64,000 nucleotides of DNA from an uncultured Paracoccaceae bacterium. Lineage in GTDB: Bacteria > Pseudomonadota > Alphaproteobacteria > Rhodobacterales > Rhodobacteraceae. How positions within the stretch are numbered: position 1 is the first letter of the stretch; each line of letters begins with the position of its first letter. The translations under genes and the position numbers were made by a program. The notes beneath the pieces are model-generated. The model was not told the DNA's origin, ran no database searches, and was given only the letters and a program-made list of their open reading frames with translations. Positions 53,874 to 62,819 of this stretch are shown here, in pieces. The stretch is from positions 372,001 to 436,000 of the forward strand of contig CANMPL010000002.1 of assembly GCA_947499715.1 (NCBI GenBank), in the 5' to 3' direction.

Positions 53874-54869
53874 TTAGAAGTCATATGCTGGGCAGGTCTC
53901 GTCGCTGTTGTAGTTGTGAACCATGATCTCACCGGATGCGATCTTGGCCTGTGCGTCCTCAAGGGCCGCTGCCATATCCGCGCTGATCAGCTCTGCGTTG
54001 TTTTCATCAACCGCATAGCCGACGCCGCCGTTGGACAGATCCATGACGTTGAAACCGGGCTCAAGACCTTCACCCGCGGTGAACGCGTCATAAACCGCGT
54101 TGTCCACGCGCTTGAGCATCGATGTCAGAACCTGACCGGGGTGCAGGTAGTTCTGGTTGCTGTCCACGCCGACCGACAGGATGCCTTCGTCGGCAGCCGT
54201 CTGCAGAACACCAACGCCTGTGCCGCCAGCGGCGGCATAGACCACGTCAGCGCCTTGGCTGATCTGCGCGATTGTCAGCTCGGAACCCTTAACCGGGTCG
54301 TTCCAAGCGGCAGGCGTGGTGCCTGTCATGTTGGCGATGACGGTGGCGTCAGGGTTGGCCGCTTTCACGCCCTGGGCATAGCCGCAGGCAAAGTTACGGA
54401 TCAGGGGGATGTCCATCCCGCCGATGAAACCAACGGTGCCGGTCTCGGAAGCCATGGCAGCGGCCATGCCGACCAGATAGGAACCCTGCTCTTCAGCAAA
54501 GACGATGGACCGGACGTTTGGCGCGTCCACAACCATGTCGATGATCTGGAACTTGGTGTCTGGATAGTCGCCAGCAACTTCACCCAGTGCTGTGGCGAAT
54601 GCGAAACCCGCCATCACGATGGGGTTGTTGCCTGCTTCGGCAAAGCGGCGCAGCGCCTGCTCGCGCTGAGCATCGGACTGAAGCTCAACTTCGGCGAAAG
54701 AACCGCCGGTTTCGTCGGCCCAACGCTGTGCGCCATTGAACGCGCTTTCGTTAAAGGATTTGTCGAACTTACCGCCAAGGTCAAAAATGATCGCAGGGTC
54801 GGCCACGGCAGCACCGGCTGTCAGCGCCAGTGCGGCAGACGCGCCGAGGAATTTTGTCATAAGGGTCAT
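53874..54869 (-). CDS. BMP-family ABC substrate-binding protein (PnrA/NupN type)
   Basis: The 331-aa periplasmic protein has a signal peptide (MTLMTKFLGASAALALTAGAA...VADPA) and BMP-family features: DLGGKFDKSFNESAFNGAQ near residue 30, IVMAGFAFATAL, IDMVVDAPNVRSIVFAEEQGSYLVG, GFIGGMDIPLIRNFACGYAQG and GVDSNQNYLHPG. This family binds purine nucleosides. GGGAGA precedes the ATG. It heads the four-gene transporter operon that also holds the LysE gene. Confidence 0.93.
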   Translation of the reverse strand: MTLMTKFLGASAALALTAGAAVADPAIIFDLGGKFDKSFNESAFNGAQRWADETGGSFAEVELQSDAQREQALRRFAEAGNNPIVMAGFAFATALGEVAGDYPDTKFQIIDMVVDAPNVRSIVFAEEQGSYLVGMAAAMASETGTVGFIGGMDIPLIRNFACGYAQGVKAANPDATVIANMTGTTPAAWNDPVKGSELTIAQISQGADVVYAAAGGTGVGVLQTAADEGILSVGVDSNQNYLHPGQVLTSMLKRVDNAVYDAFTAGEGLEPGFNVMDLSNGGVGYAVDENNAELISADMAAALEDAQAKIASGEIMVHNYNSDETCPAYDF

Positions 54870-55046
54870 TGGTATCTCCCAGGTCGTTTATGTTGGGGGG
54901 CAATTGGTGCATCCACACGCGCCACCCCCATGAAAAGGCGAGCCGATCTTTGTCGGTCGATCAAAAGATAAGGCAACGACACGGCACGGGGGTCAACCGA
55001 TTCTTGGTGATTTGGGCGGGTTTCCCTTGGTTCCCCTTGTTTTTAC

Positions 55047-55066
55047 TTTTGACCGACTGGTCAAAA
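55047..55066. promoter_or_regulatory. Palindrome TTTTGACC-GACT-GGTCAAAA upstream of bmp
   Basis: An 8-bp perfect dyad with a four-base centre, about 180 bp upstream of the bmp start and just after the rimI stop. A similar half (GGTCGATCAAAAG) occurs at about 54955-54967. It resembles GntR/FCD-type operators, but could belong to rimI ending. Confidence 0.5.
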
Positions 55067-55071
55067 AACAC

Positions 55072-55503
55072 TCAACCCGCCAATTCACATCGCAAAATGA
55101 GTGCATCAACGGCGGGTTGATTCGCGCGGGCGTAGTACCCGCGCCGCTGCCCGACCTGCGTAAAGCCTGCGTTTTGGTATAATTGCAGGGCAGGGTGGTT
55201 GTCGGCGGCGACCTCCAGAAACAGCGATGTCGCACCAGCCTCTTTGGCTGCGACCTGCGCGCGGTGCAGCGCCTTTGCCGCCCGTCCCTGTCGCCGGGCA
55301 TCAGGATGGGTCGCGATGGTCAAAAGCTCGGCCTCATCTGCCACGACGCGGATCAAGGCGAAAGACGCCGCATCCCCGGTCACCTGCGCGCCCTTGCTGG
55401 CCAAAAGGTCGGCAAATTCCGTGGCAGACCAGGGCCGGTCAACCTTGAACGCCGCCGCATGTGTTTGCGCCATGTCATCGGCGGATGGTGGCGGCAGGCT
55501 CAC
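55072..55503 (-). CDS. rimI: RimI-type ribosomal protein S18 alanine N-acetyltransferase
   Basis: The 143-aa GNAT protein has the acetyl-CoA binding motif THPDARRQGRAAKALHRAQV (R/Q-x-x-G-x-A) near residue 80 and a C-terminal LYQNAGFTQVGQRRGYYAR typical of RimI. It is encoded next to TsaB as in many bacteria. The start overlaps the tsaB stop. It acetylates the N-terminus of S18; other targets are possible. Confidence 0.88.
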   Translation of the reverse strand: MSLPPPSADDMAQTHAAAFKVDRPWSATEFADLLASKGAQVTGDAASFALIRVVADEAELLTIATHPDARRQGRAAKALHRAQVAAKEAGATSLFLEVAADNHPALQLYQNAGFTQVGQRRGYYARANQPAVDALILRCELAG

Positions 55504-56063
55504 CCCAAGATCACCGGGGCAGGGTCTTTGGGCGGGGCTGCGTCAGCAGGGCGCATATATAGCGGGGCAGGGCGCGGTTGCGCCTGACCCATCCGCGCTG
55601 CCGCGACCTTTGCCAGATCGGCAATCATCGCCTCTGGCGATTTCAGTGCGACACCAGTGGGTGCCTCTTCCGCCGCCAGGAATTGCGGTGCACCATCGGC
55701 CCGCTGCACATAGACCTGATCGCGCGGGGCGGGCAGGACCACGGTTGCACCGCCGCGCCCATAGGCCTGCGCATCAAAGCTGCTGACGCCAATCGCGGGG
55801 ATCCCCAGCCCCAGCGCCAGCCCCCGCGCAGCAGACACCGAAATGCGGATGCCAGTGAAGTTCCCCGGCCCGATGCCAACGCCAATCGCGTCCAGATCAC
55901 GCCAGTTCAGCCCGGCCTCTGCCAGCATCTGTTCCAGCATCGGCATCAGGTGTTCGGCCTGTCCCCGCGCCATATCATCAACGCGCGTGGCGACCCGGTC
56001 AGCCACCATCAAAGCCGCCGCGCAATAGGGGCCAGAGGTATCAAACGCCAGAATCGTCGTCAT
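55500..56063 (-). CDS. tsaB: tRNA threonylcarbamoyladenosine biosynthesis protein TsaB
   Basis: The 187-aa protein starts MTTILAFDTSGPYCAAAL and has the ASKHA-fold signatures GVGIGPGNFTGIRISVSAARGLAL and EAEHLMPML-like QAEHLMPMLEQML. TsaB supports TsaD in t6A modification of tRNAs. The ATG 56063 is used rather than the 28-codon extension, which overlaps the upstream gene more deeply. Coupled to rimI. Confidence 0.93.
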   Translation of the reverse strand: MTTILAFDTSGPYCAAALMVADRVATRVDDMARGQAEHLMPMLEQMLAEAGLNWRDLDAIGVGIGPGNFTGIRISVSAARGLALGLGIPAIGVSSFDAQAYGRGGATVVLPAPRDQVYVQRADGAPQFLAAEEAPTGVALKSPEAMIADLAKVAAARMGQAQPRPAPLYMRPADAAPPKDPAPVILG

Positions 56064-56344
56064 GTCAGCGAAAACGTCAGCGGCTTGGTGTTGTGGCGCG
56101 TCACCACACCCTTCGCCTCTAGATCCAACTGCACCGATTTCTGCCACCAGCCCGCAGTTGCCCCACCGGGAAACAGATCATCCGGCAGATGCGCCTTGGC
56201 GGCTTCTTTGATGTCCTTGGCGGTCATGCCGGTCGACGACATCACCCGTAGCATCGCGTCCTTCATGGCATTGTATTTGGCCGCATCCACCCGCGTCACC
56301 TGACCGGGTGTGTTGACGTTCTCAACTTCGACCTTGTCCGCCAT
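56060..56344 (-). CDS. DUF6958 family protein
   Basis: The 94-aa protein has VENVNTPGQVTRVDAAKYNAMKDA and HLPDDLFPGGATAGWWQKSV then QLDLEAKGVV, as in DUF6958, a small soluble family of unknown function with a helix-turn-helix-like pattern. It overlaps nifU-like upstream (one base) and tsaB downstream (four bases), so all four are coupled. Confidence 0.85.
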   Translation of the reverse strand: MADKVEVENVNTPGQVTRVDAAKYNAMKDAMLRVMSSTGMTAKDIKEAAKAHLPDDLFPGGATAGWWQKSVQLDLEAKGVVTRHNTKPLTFSLT

Positions 56345-56907
56345 TATGCCGCGACAGGGCGGACTTCGATCACTTCGGGGATGTAGTGCCGCAGCAGGTT
56401 CTCGATCCCCATCTTCAGCGTCAGCGTGGACGATGGGCAGCCCGCACAGGCACCCTGCATGTGCAGATAAACGATGCCGCGATCGAATCCGTGGAACGTG
56501 ATGTCGCCCCCGTCCTGCGCCACCGCAGGCCGCACGCGTGTGTCCAGCAGTTCCTTGATCTGGCCCACGATCTCACCGTCTTCGCCGGTGTGTTCTGCAT
56601 GGCCCGAAACCGGCTTATGATCTTCGCCCATGACAGAGGCGCCGGACTGATAATGCTCCATGATCGCGCCCAGAATGCCCGGCTTGATATGGTCCCAATC
56701 GGCGTCTTCGGCCTTGGTCACCGTGATGAAATCAATCCCAAAAAAGACGCCCGCAACACCGCCCGCACCAAACACGCGCTTTGCCAGTGGCGAAGCCTCT
56801 GCCGCGTCCTGCGTTGGGAAATCAGCTGTGCCAACCTCCAGCACGGCCTGACCGGGCAGGAATTTCAGCGTTGCCGGGTTTGGCGTGGATTCAGTCTGAA
56901 TGAACAT
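56344..56907 (-). CDS. Nfu-type iron-sulfur carrier (NifU family)
   Basis: The 187-aa protein has an N-terminal Nfu domain (MFIQTESTPNPATLKFLPGQ) and a C-terminal NifU_C domain with the Fe-S-binding CxxC in YLHMQGACAGCPSSTLTLKM near residue 153. It delivers 4Fe-4S clusters in the cytosol. AAAGGGG precedes the ATG. It heads the unit with DUF6958, tsaB and rimI. Confidence 0.94.
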   Translation of the reverse strand: MFIQTESTPNPATLKFLPGQAVLEVGTADFPTQDAAEASPLAKRVFGAGGVAGVFFGIDFITVTKAEDADWDHIKPGILGAIMEHYQSGASVMGEDHKPVSGHAEHTGEDGEIVGQIKELLDTRVRPAVAQDGGDITFHGFDRGIVYLHMQGACAGCPSSTLTLKMGIENLLRHYIPEVIEVRPVAA

Positions 56908-57055
56908 CTTTGGCCCCTTTCGGATAAGGCTTCTGATATGCGCCCGCGCCCCCGCGATGTCAAGGTTTTAGAAAGCTTCTAAACTGCGGTTTGCGGTTGT
57001 CATTCGCCGCCCCGACCGCCACCAATCGTCCCGTGTGGACGTGCGTGGATGACGA

Positions 57056-59653
57056 ATGACCAATATCGTAATGATTTCGATCGACGACCTGTTTTCGTTG
57101 AACGCATGGGAAGGATATCGCGATCAGGTGCAAACCCCGCATCTTGATGCCTTTGCCGACCAGTCCAACACCTTCACGCAGGCCTTTTCCGAGGTGGCGC
57201 TTTGTAACCCCAGCCGCTCTGCCACGCTTTCGGGGCAAAGCCCCTGGACCACCGGGATCATCGACAATTCCGCGGTGATCTTTGACGTGGTGCCGGCCGA
57301 GGATCTCTTGTTCGGCCAACTCAACACCGCCGGCTACGAAATCGCCATGGGTGGCAAGGTCTTTCACACCCGCAATGACCCCCGGATGGCCGCCTTTGTG
57401 GACGTTGCTCTGGATGACGATGGGTTCCGCAATGGCACCGTGCCGACCGGAAATGAGATCTCGGGCGTGGCCTATGGCCCGTCCGGCGATCTGGAACTGG
57501 CCGATACCGTCCTAACCGACGCGGTGATCGACTATCTGGCCGCAGACCACGCCGACCCCTTTGTGCTGGCCGCGGGTCTTTACCGTCCGCATGTCGACTG
57601 GATCGTGCCGCAGGAATTCTATGACCTCTACGACCCCGCGTTGATCGACGTGCCCTATTTCGCAACCTCTGATGAGGCCGCCGATTTCTACTATGCGCTG
57701 ACCGGTTCTGACTTTCATCTTGATGTGCTGGACGAAGACGCATGGGTCGCATTGATCCATGGCTATTTCGCCTCTGTGTCCTACGCGGATTTTCTGTTCG
57801 GGCAGATGATTTCCGCCATCGACAGCTCTGCCCATGCGGCTGACACCCATGTGGTGATGTGGTCTGATCACGGCTACCATCTTGGGGACAGGGGCCTTTG
57901 GGGCAAGTTCACGCTTTGGGAACAATCGGGCCGCGCCCCGCTGATGATCCGCACCGCAGGCCAGTCCGAGGGCAAGGTGATCGACACCACCATCAGCCTG
58001 GCCGACATATTCCCCACCGTAATGGAACTGGCAGGGGTCACGCCATCAACGGCCCCATCCGGCCAGTCCCTGATCCCGCTGATGTCAGGCGATCCGGGCG
58101 ACTTTGCAGGCAACGGGGCGATCACATGGATGTATGGCGGCGTGTCCTACCGCTCGGATGAGTTTCGCTACATCCGAGAGGAAGACGGGGTAGAGCGGCT
58201 TTTTCATATCGCCTCTGACCCAACGCAATTGACCAACCTCATCGATGATCCGGCCCATAGCGCGATTGCTGCCAGTCACCGGGTGGCGATCCTCGACGCA
58301 GCGCCGGGCTTTGCCATTCTGTTTGGCAGTGCCGGTGACGACAGCCTGAACGGCACCAACGGGCAAGACCTGATCATCCTCAGCACCGGCGATGATGTCG
58401 CGCGAGGCGGCGCAGGGGATGATGTCTATCTGCTGGGTGGGACCGCAACGATACGCGAGGCCGCCGACGGCGGCACCGACACCATGGTCGTGCAAGGTGA
58501 CACAACCCTTGCAAACAATGTCGAAAACCTGCGCCTGCGCATCGATGCGGCAGGCAGTGCGCTTACCGGTAACGGGCGGGATAATTTCATCTCGGGCGGC
58601 GTGCTGAACGATACGCTGATCGGCAAGGACGGGGACGACACCCTTGATGGGCGTTTCGGCGATGATGACCTGCGCGGCGGCAATGACAACGACCTGCTGC
58701 TGGCCTCATCGGGCAACGATCTGGCCTATGCCGGTGCGGGGGATGACACGACCTATGGCGGCACCGGGACTGACCTGCTGTTTGGCGGGCGCGGCGATGA
58801 CCTGATCTTTGGTGACGGTGGCACAGATCAAATCTTCGGCGGCGATGGCAATGACACGCTTTACGCCGGTGGCGGCAGCAATGAACGCGTCTATGGCGGT
58901 GCCGGGGACGATCTGATCGACCTTGGGTCCGGCGGCCCCTCCACGGCTCTGGCAGGTGCGGGCAATGATGTGGTGGTGACCGGCCCGGCTGGCAACGCGG
59001 TGGCCTATCTGGGTGACGGCGATGATCTGCTGACGACGGATGGCGCGCGGGTCGTGGTCTTTGGCGGGTCAGGCAACGACTGGGTCATCGGTCAGGACCG
59101 CAATGATCGCCTTAACGGCGGCGATGGCAACGACACGCTTGATGGCGGCGGCGGCAACGACCGGCTCGCTGGGGATGCGGGCGATGACCTGCTTTATGGT
59201 GGTCAAAACCTGACCGGCAGGGTCACCCTTTCCGGCGGCACCGGATCCGATACCATCTTTGGCGGAGAGGCCCTGCTGACCCGGATCATGGGCGATGACG
59301 GCGATGACTTTCTGTTTTCCGGCGCGGGGACCTCTGTCTTGTCGGGGGGCGCGGGGTCGGATGTGCTGACCGCTGGCGATGGTGGCGTGACCATGTTCGG
59401 CGGCGCCGATGCAGATACCTTTGTGCTCAACACCGACTTCGCGCAAGAGGCGCGGATCAAGGGCTTTCAACTGGGGTTGGATACCATCGCCATCGACCCC
59501 GGCTTTGCATTAGAGGGGGAAACCGCAGCCGATACATTTATCCGCCGCGCCCATGATCTGGCCGACCGTGTCGTGCTGATCCTGCCCGCCGGGCGGGTGG
59601 TGATCCATGATGTGACCGTGGCCGATCTGGCCGCTGATATCACCTTTTTGTAG
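57056..59653 (+). CDS. Sulfatase fused to RTX calcium-binding repeats
   Basis: The 865-aa protein has an N-terminal sulfatase of the iduronate-sulfatase-like type: metal-ligand Asp10/Asp11 in MISIDDLFS, the formylglycine site CNPSRSATLSG (Cys50, CxPSR) and DHGYHLGDRG at 271-280. After about residue 425 come many RTX nonapeptides (GGxGxDxL), ending with DTFVLNTDFAQEARIKGF. There is no N-terminal signal peptide, so export by a type I system is expected. Cys50 needs a formylglycine-generating enzyme in the cytosol. The substrate is a sulfated glycan or ester, unknown. No transporter genes are adjacent. Confidence 0.92.
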   Translation: MTNIVMISIDDLFSLNAWEGYRDQVQTPHLDAFADQSNTFTQAFSEVALCNPSRSATLSGQSPWTTGIIDNSAVIFDVVPAEDLLFGQLNTAGYEIAMGGKVFHTRNDPRMAAFVDVALDDDGFRNGTVPTGNEISGVAYGPSGDLELADTVLTDAVIDYLAADHADPFVLAAGLYRPHVDWIVPQEFYDLYDPALIDVPYFATSDEAADFYYALTGSDFHLDVLDEDAWVALIHGYFASVSYADFLFGQMISAIDSSAHAADTHVVMWSDHGYHLGDRGLWGKFTLWEQSGRAPLMIRTAGQSEGKVIDTTISLADIFPTVMELAGVTPSTAPSGQSLIPLMSGDPGDFAGNGAITWMYGGVSYRSDEFRYIREEDGVERLFHIASDPTQLTNLIDDPAHSAIAASHRVAILDAAPGFAILFGSAGDDSLNGTNGQDLIILSTGDDVARGGAGDDVYLLGGTATIREAADGGTDTMVVQGDTTLANNVENLRLRIDAAGSALTGNGRDNFISGGVLNDTLIGKDGDDTLDGRFGDDDLRGGNDNDLLLASSGNDLAYAGAGDDTTYGGTGTDLLFGGRGDDLIFGDGGTDQIFGGDGNDTLYAGGGSNERVYGGAGDDLIDLGSGGPSTALAGAGNDVVVTGPAGNAVAYLGDGDDLLTTDGARVVVFGGSGNDWVIGQDRNDRLNGGDGNDTLDGGGGNDRLAGDAGDDLLYGGQNLTGRVTLSGGTGSDTIFGGEALLTRIMGDDGDDFLFSGAGTSVLSGGAGSDVLTAGDGGVTMFGGADADTFVLNTDFAQEARIKGFQLGLDTIAIDPGFALEGETAADTFIRRAHDLADRVVLILPAGRVVIHDVTVADLAADITFL

Positions 59654-59656
59654 CGC

Positions 59657-60115
59657 CTAAGTAATCGCCTCAAGCCGCTCTTTTGACATCTCGCCGGGCA
59701 CGATGGTGATGGGGATTGGCAATTCCCCGGCCTGCCGCGTCAGGGCTGTGACCAACGGGCCGGGTCCCTTGCCCTCGCTGCCCGCGCCCAGCACAAGCAC
59801 GCCGATGTCGGGATCATCGCTGACCTGCGCCATGATCTCTGCCACCGCCTCGCCTTCGCGAATGACCAGCTCTGGCTGCACGTTCTGACGGTCGCGCATC
59901 CATTTGGCAAAGACCTCGTAATGCACTTCGATCCGCTCGCGCGCCTCTGCCCGCATGATTTCGCCGACGCCGATCCAATGGTTGAATTCTTCGGGTGCGA
60001 TGACCGACAAAACCGTGACCCCGCCGCCCGTATGCGCCGCCCGCATCGCCGCAAAGCGCATTGCGTTCAAACACTCTCGGCTATCGTCCAGAATGACCAG
60101 AAATTTGCGCATCAC
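59657..60115 (-). CDS. Universal stress protein (UspA family)
   Basis: The 152-aa protein starts MMRKFLVILDDSRECLNAMRFA, has AAHTGGGVTVLSVIAPE and ends with the phosphate-binding region VLGAGSEGKGPGPLVTALTR. The G-x2-G-x9-G pattern suggests ATP binding. Cytosolic. Convergent with the sulfatase gene (3 bp between the stops). Confidence 0.92.
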   Translation of the reverse strand: MMRKFLVILDDSRECLNAMRFAAMRAAHTGGGVTVLSVIAPEEFNHWIGVGEIMRAEARERIEVHYEVFAKWMRDRQNVQPELVIREGEAVAEIMAQVSDDPDIGVLVLGAGSEGKGPGPLVTALTRQAGELPIPITIVPGEMSKERLEAIT

Positions 60116-60250
60116 GAGACCCCTTGATGATTGCGACCTTCACCTTGTCACCAAGCCCGCCTACTGGCAACGGCGATTTCTCGGTCCGTTCGTTTCTGTG
60201 CCGCTGGCCGGCTTTGAGCCCTTCAGAACATTGCTGATCTGTCCCGGACC

Positions 60251-60272
60251 GGCGCGGCGCAACTGCGCCGCC
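60251..60272 (-). terminator. Hairpin after the aminotransferase gene
   Basis: GCGGCGCA and TGCGCCGC pair around two bases, 17 bp after the aminotransferase stop. There is no T-run. The rest of the 173-bp gap 60116-60288 shows nothing. Confidence 0.5.
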
Positions 60273-60288
60273 ACCCCGCCTGACAGCC

Positions 60289-61152
60289 CTATCCCTGACT
60301 GGCCGCCCAGTCCCAATAAATCTCGCGCGCGCGCCGCGTCACCGGTCCGATCTGATACTGGCGGTCATCAAAGGCGCTGACCGGGGTGATCTTGGACATA
60401 TTGCCCGACAGAAAAACCTCATCCGCCTCGCGGACGTCTTTGAAGGACAATACGCCCTCGATCACCTCGACTCCGTCGGCGCGCAGGTTGCTGATGTGCC
60501 GCGCCCGCGTGATACCGGCCAGAAAGGTGCCATTGGGAATGGGCGTGATCACCACACCATCACGCACGATAAACACGTTTGACGTGGCACTTTCGGCGAC
60601 ATTGCCGATTGCATCGGCCACCAGCGCATTGCCAAACCCCTTGGCCCGCGCCTCGCGCAGCATCCTTGCGTTGTTGGGGTAAAGACAGCCCGCCTTGGCA
60701 TTGACCACAGCACTTTCCATCACCGGGCGACAGAACTGCGTGGTGGTCAGGGTCGTCGTCGCCTCCGGCGCGGCAAAGGGGATCTCTTCCAGACAAATGG
60801 CAAAGCCGGTCTTTTCAGGCGCGGGCACAATCGCTGTCGCATCGCCATCAATCCCCCAATACATCGGGCGAATATAGACCGGTGTGCCGGGGGCATAGGT
60901 CTTTAGCCCCTCGTGCACGATCGCCACCATGTCATCGGTGCTGACGGTTGGCGTCAGGCCAAGCGCCTCTGCCGACCGGTTCGCCCTTGCGCAATGCAGA
61001 TCCAGATCCGGGGTCAGCCCGTTGACCATCCGCGCACCGTCAAAAACGCCGCTGCCCAACCACGCGCCATGATCCGCAGCCGAAATCACCGGCACATCGC
61101 CGTCCTGCCAAGTGCCGTTGAAATAGGTGCGGATGTTGGTGCCGGTCGCCAT
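60289..61152 (-). CDS. Branched-chain amino acid aminotransferase-like PLP enzyme (class IV)
   Basis: The 287-aa fold-type IV enzyme starts MATGTNIRTYFNGTWQDGD, has SGVFDGARMVNG, VYIRPMYWG and VVNAKAGCLYPNNARMLREA, where the PLP Lys is expected, and AESATSNVFIVRDG. Leucine/isoleucine/valine aminotransferase is the best fit, although D-amino-acid aminotransferases share the fold. AAGGAGG precedes ATG 61152; the upstream 41-codon extension contains a G10 run and is rejected. A second copy of the family is usual, so the name ilvE is withheld. Confidence 0.85.
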   Translation of the reverse strand: MATGTNIRTYFNGTWQDGDVPVISAADHGAWLGSGVFDGARMVNGLTPDLDLHCARANRSAEALGLTPTVSTDDMVAIVHEGLKTYAPGTPVYIRPMYWGIDGDATAIVPAPEKTGFAICLEEIPFAAPEATTTLTTTQFCRPVMESAVVNAKAGCLYPNNARMLREARAKGFGNALVADAIGNVAESATSNVFIVRDGVVITPIPNGTFLAGITRARHISNLRADGVEVIEGVLSFKDVREADEVFLSGNMSKITPVSAFDDRQYQIGPVTRRAREIYWDWAASQG

Positions 61153-61203
61153 ATGCGCCTCCTTCTTTTGGGACACGCTAGGGCGACCCCGCCAAAACGT
61201 AAA

Positions 61204-61242
61204 GCACCCGGCCCGCGGGGGGGGGGAGCGGGGGCCGGGTGC
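61204..61242 (-). other. G-rich hairpin with a ten-G run in the aminotransferase leader
   Basis: An 11-bp stem (GCACCCGGCCC with its complement) encloses a 17-base loop containing ten consecutive G (61217-61226). On the minus strand TTTACGTTTT follows. It can be a terminator of an upstream transcript or a slippery tract. Confidence 0.6.
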
Positions 61243-61393
61243 GCAATAAGACCACCAGCGGGGTAACGCTGACAAAAGGTCCGGCGGATCGGGATGACAT
61301 CCGCCCCCCGACCATCACGGGATTCGGTTTCAGATTTATGACACCCTGCATCGGTGATTTGACGCGCCTGCGCCGCGGCAATATCCCGTGCCC

Positions 61394-61537
61394 ATGACGC
61401 TGCCGATGATCAAAGTGGCTGCCGCACCTTCTGCCCTGCAAGAGGGTTTGAAACAGGCCCTCCCCCCGAGAATGATGAGCGTCATTTCCGGGGTCAGCCG
61501 GGGCGTTGCCCGCCTGAACGCGCAAAGGCCAAAATAA
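61394..61537 (+). CDS. Doubtful 47-aa small ORF
   Basis: In the 580-bp gap 61153-61732 this frame encodes MTLPMIKVAAAPSALQEGLK followed by QALPPRMMSVISGVSR and a basic tail. Codon use looks coding, but no ribosome binding site precedes the ATG. There is no known family. The remainder of the gap holds the G-rich hairpin, a TTAA-N6-TTAA pair at 61574-61588 and the third 11-bp repeat array. Confidence 0.3.
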   Translation: MTLPMIKVAAAPSALQEGLKQALPPRMMSVISGVSRGVARLNAQRPK

Positions 61538-61691
61538 GTCAGCGCTGCGCATCACCCGCAAAGGTTACCGCGGCGTTAACGCTTTTTAACTGTTCTGAAA
61601 CGAATTGGCGCGCCAGTGCAGGTTCGGCGGTGATATCCGGTCAAATGTGCACCGCTGCACGATCTGCGGAAATCGTGCGCCCACTATGTGT

Positions 61692-61724
61692 ATGGGTTGT
61701 GCATGGTTTCTGCATGGGTTGTGC
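61692..61724 (+). repeat. Iterated 11-bp repeat, copy 3 (three units plus partial)
   Basis: A partial ATGTGT precedes ATGGGTTGTGC, ATGGTTTCTGC and ATGGGTTGTGC. The array ends eight bases before the trpS stop codon, on the opposite strand. Same consensus and 11-bp phase as the copies at 1568 and 11864. Confidence 0.8.
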
Positions 61725-61732
61725 ATATGGCC

Positions 61733-62752
61733 TTAGCTGCGCAGAAAGCCCACGATGTCATAGGTGTCGCGCAGGATCGGATCCGCGATGGCGCGGGCCT
61801 TTTCGGCGCCTTTGCCAAGGATCCGGTCAATCTCTGCGGGATCATTCATCAGCCGCTGCATTTCGTCGGAAATCGGGGCGAGCTTATCGACCGCCAGTTC
61901 GGCCAGCGCGGGCTTGAACTTGCCCCAACCGGCACCGGCGTATTCGGTGATGACGGCTTCCGGGGAAGTATCTGACAAGGCTGCATAAATATCGACCAGA
62001 TTGCGGGCCTCGGCGCGGTCTTTCAGGCCATCCAGCGTCTCTGGCAGCGGCTCCGGGTCGGTCTTGGCCTTCTTGAATTTCTTGGCGATCTTGTCGGCGT
62101 CATCAAGCATGTTGATCCGCTCCATATCGCTTTCGCCGGACTTCGACATCTTCTTGGTCCCGTCGCGCAGGTTCATCACACGCGTGGCCGGGCCGTCGAT
62201 AACCGGTTGAGTTATCGGGAAAAAATCGCATTTGAAGTCGTGGTTGAACTTGGTCGCAATGTCCCGCGTCAATTCCACATGCTGCTTTTGATCCTCGCCC
62301 ACTGGCACATGGGTCGCGTGATACAACAGGATATCGGCGGCCATCAGCGACGGATAGGCATAAAGCCCGAGAGATGCTTTTTCCGCACCTGACCCCGCCT
62401 TGTCCTTGAACTGCGTCATCCGGTTCATCCAGCCAACACGGGCTACGCAATTGAAAATCCAGCCTAATTCCGCATGAGCCGCAACCTGGCTTTGGTTGAA
62501 CAACACCGATTTTTCGGGGTCCAGACCAGCGGCAAGATAGCCTGCCGCGACCTCTCGTGTGGCCTGCGCAAGCTCTGCCGGGTTCTGCCAGACGGTGATC
62601 GCGTGCAGATCGACGACGCAATAAACTGTTTCAAAATCAGTACCTTGCATCCCGACGAAGCGTTTGATCGCGCCAAGGTAATTGCCCAGCGTCAACCCGC
62701 CAGAGGGTTTGATTCCGGAAAAGACACGGGGCGTAAAGGTTTTGGCAGTCAT
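61733..62752 (-). CDS. trpS: Tryptophan-tRNA ligase
   Basis: The 339-aa class I synthetase has the HIGH-equivalent motif [17 protein letters not shown] near residue 12, [16 protein letters not shown] and the KMSKS loop [11 protein letters not shown]. It charges tRNA-Trp with tryptophan. It is divergent from the rhomboid-like gene. The 11-bp iterated repeat lies directly after its stop. Confidence 0.97.
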   Translation of the reverse strand: MTAKTFTPRVFSGIKPSGGLTLGNYLGAIKRFVGMQGTDFETVYCVVDLHAITVWQNPAELAQATREVAAGYLAAGLDPEKSVLFNQSQVAAHAELGWIFNCVARVGWMNRMTQFKDKAGSGAEKASLGLYAYPSLMAADILLYHATHVPVGEDQKQHVELTRDIATKFNHDFKCDFFPITQPVIDGPATRVMNLRDGTKKMSKSGESDMERINMLDDADKIAKKFKKAKTDPEPLPETLDGLKDRAEARNLVDIYAALSDTSPEAVITEYAGAGWGKFKPALAELAVDKLAPISDEMQRLMNDPAEIDRILGKGAEKARAIADPILRDTYDIVGFLRS

Positions 62753-62819
62753 CTGATTATCCGCACTGGTCGTTAGAGACGTCGTCGCTTACCCATGCCA
62801 GAGCAAACCGTCAACTTCA

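Noticed and set aside
53856-54971. 371-codon plus frame antisense to the binding-protein gene
   Set aside because: The BMP gene opposite is unambiguous; the frame lacks domain features.
61574-61588. TTAA-N6-TTAA pair
   Set aside because: Spacing is six, not seven, so it does not fit the CtrA pattern.
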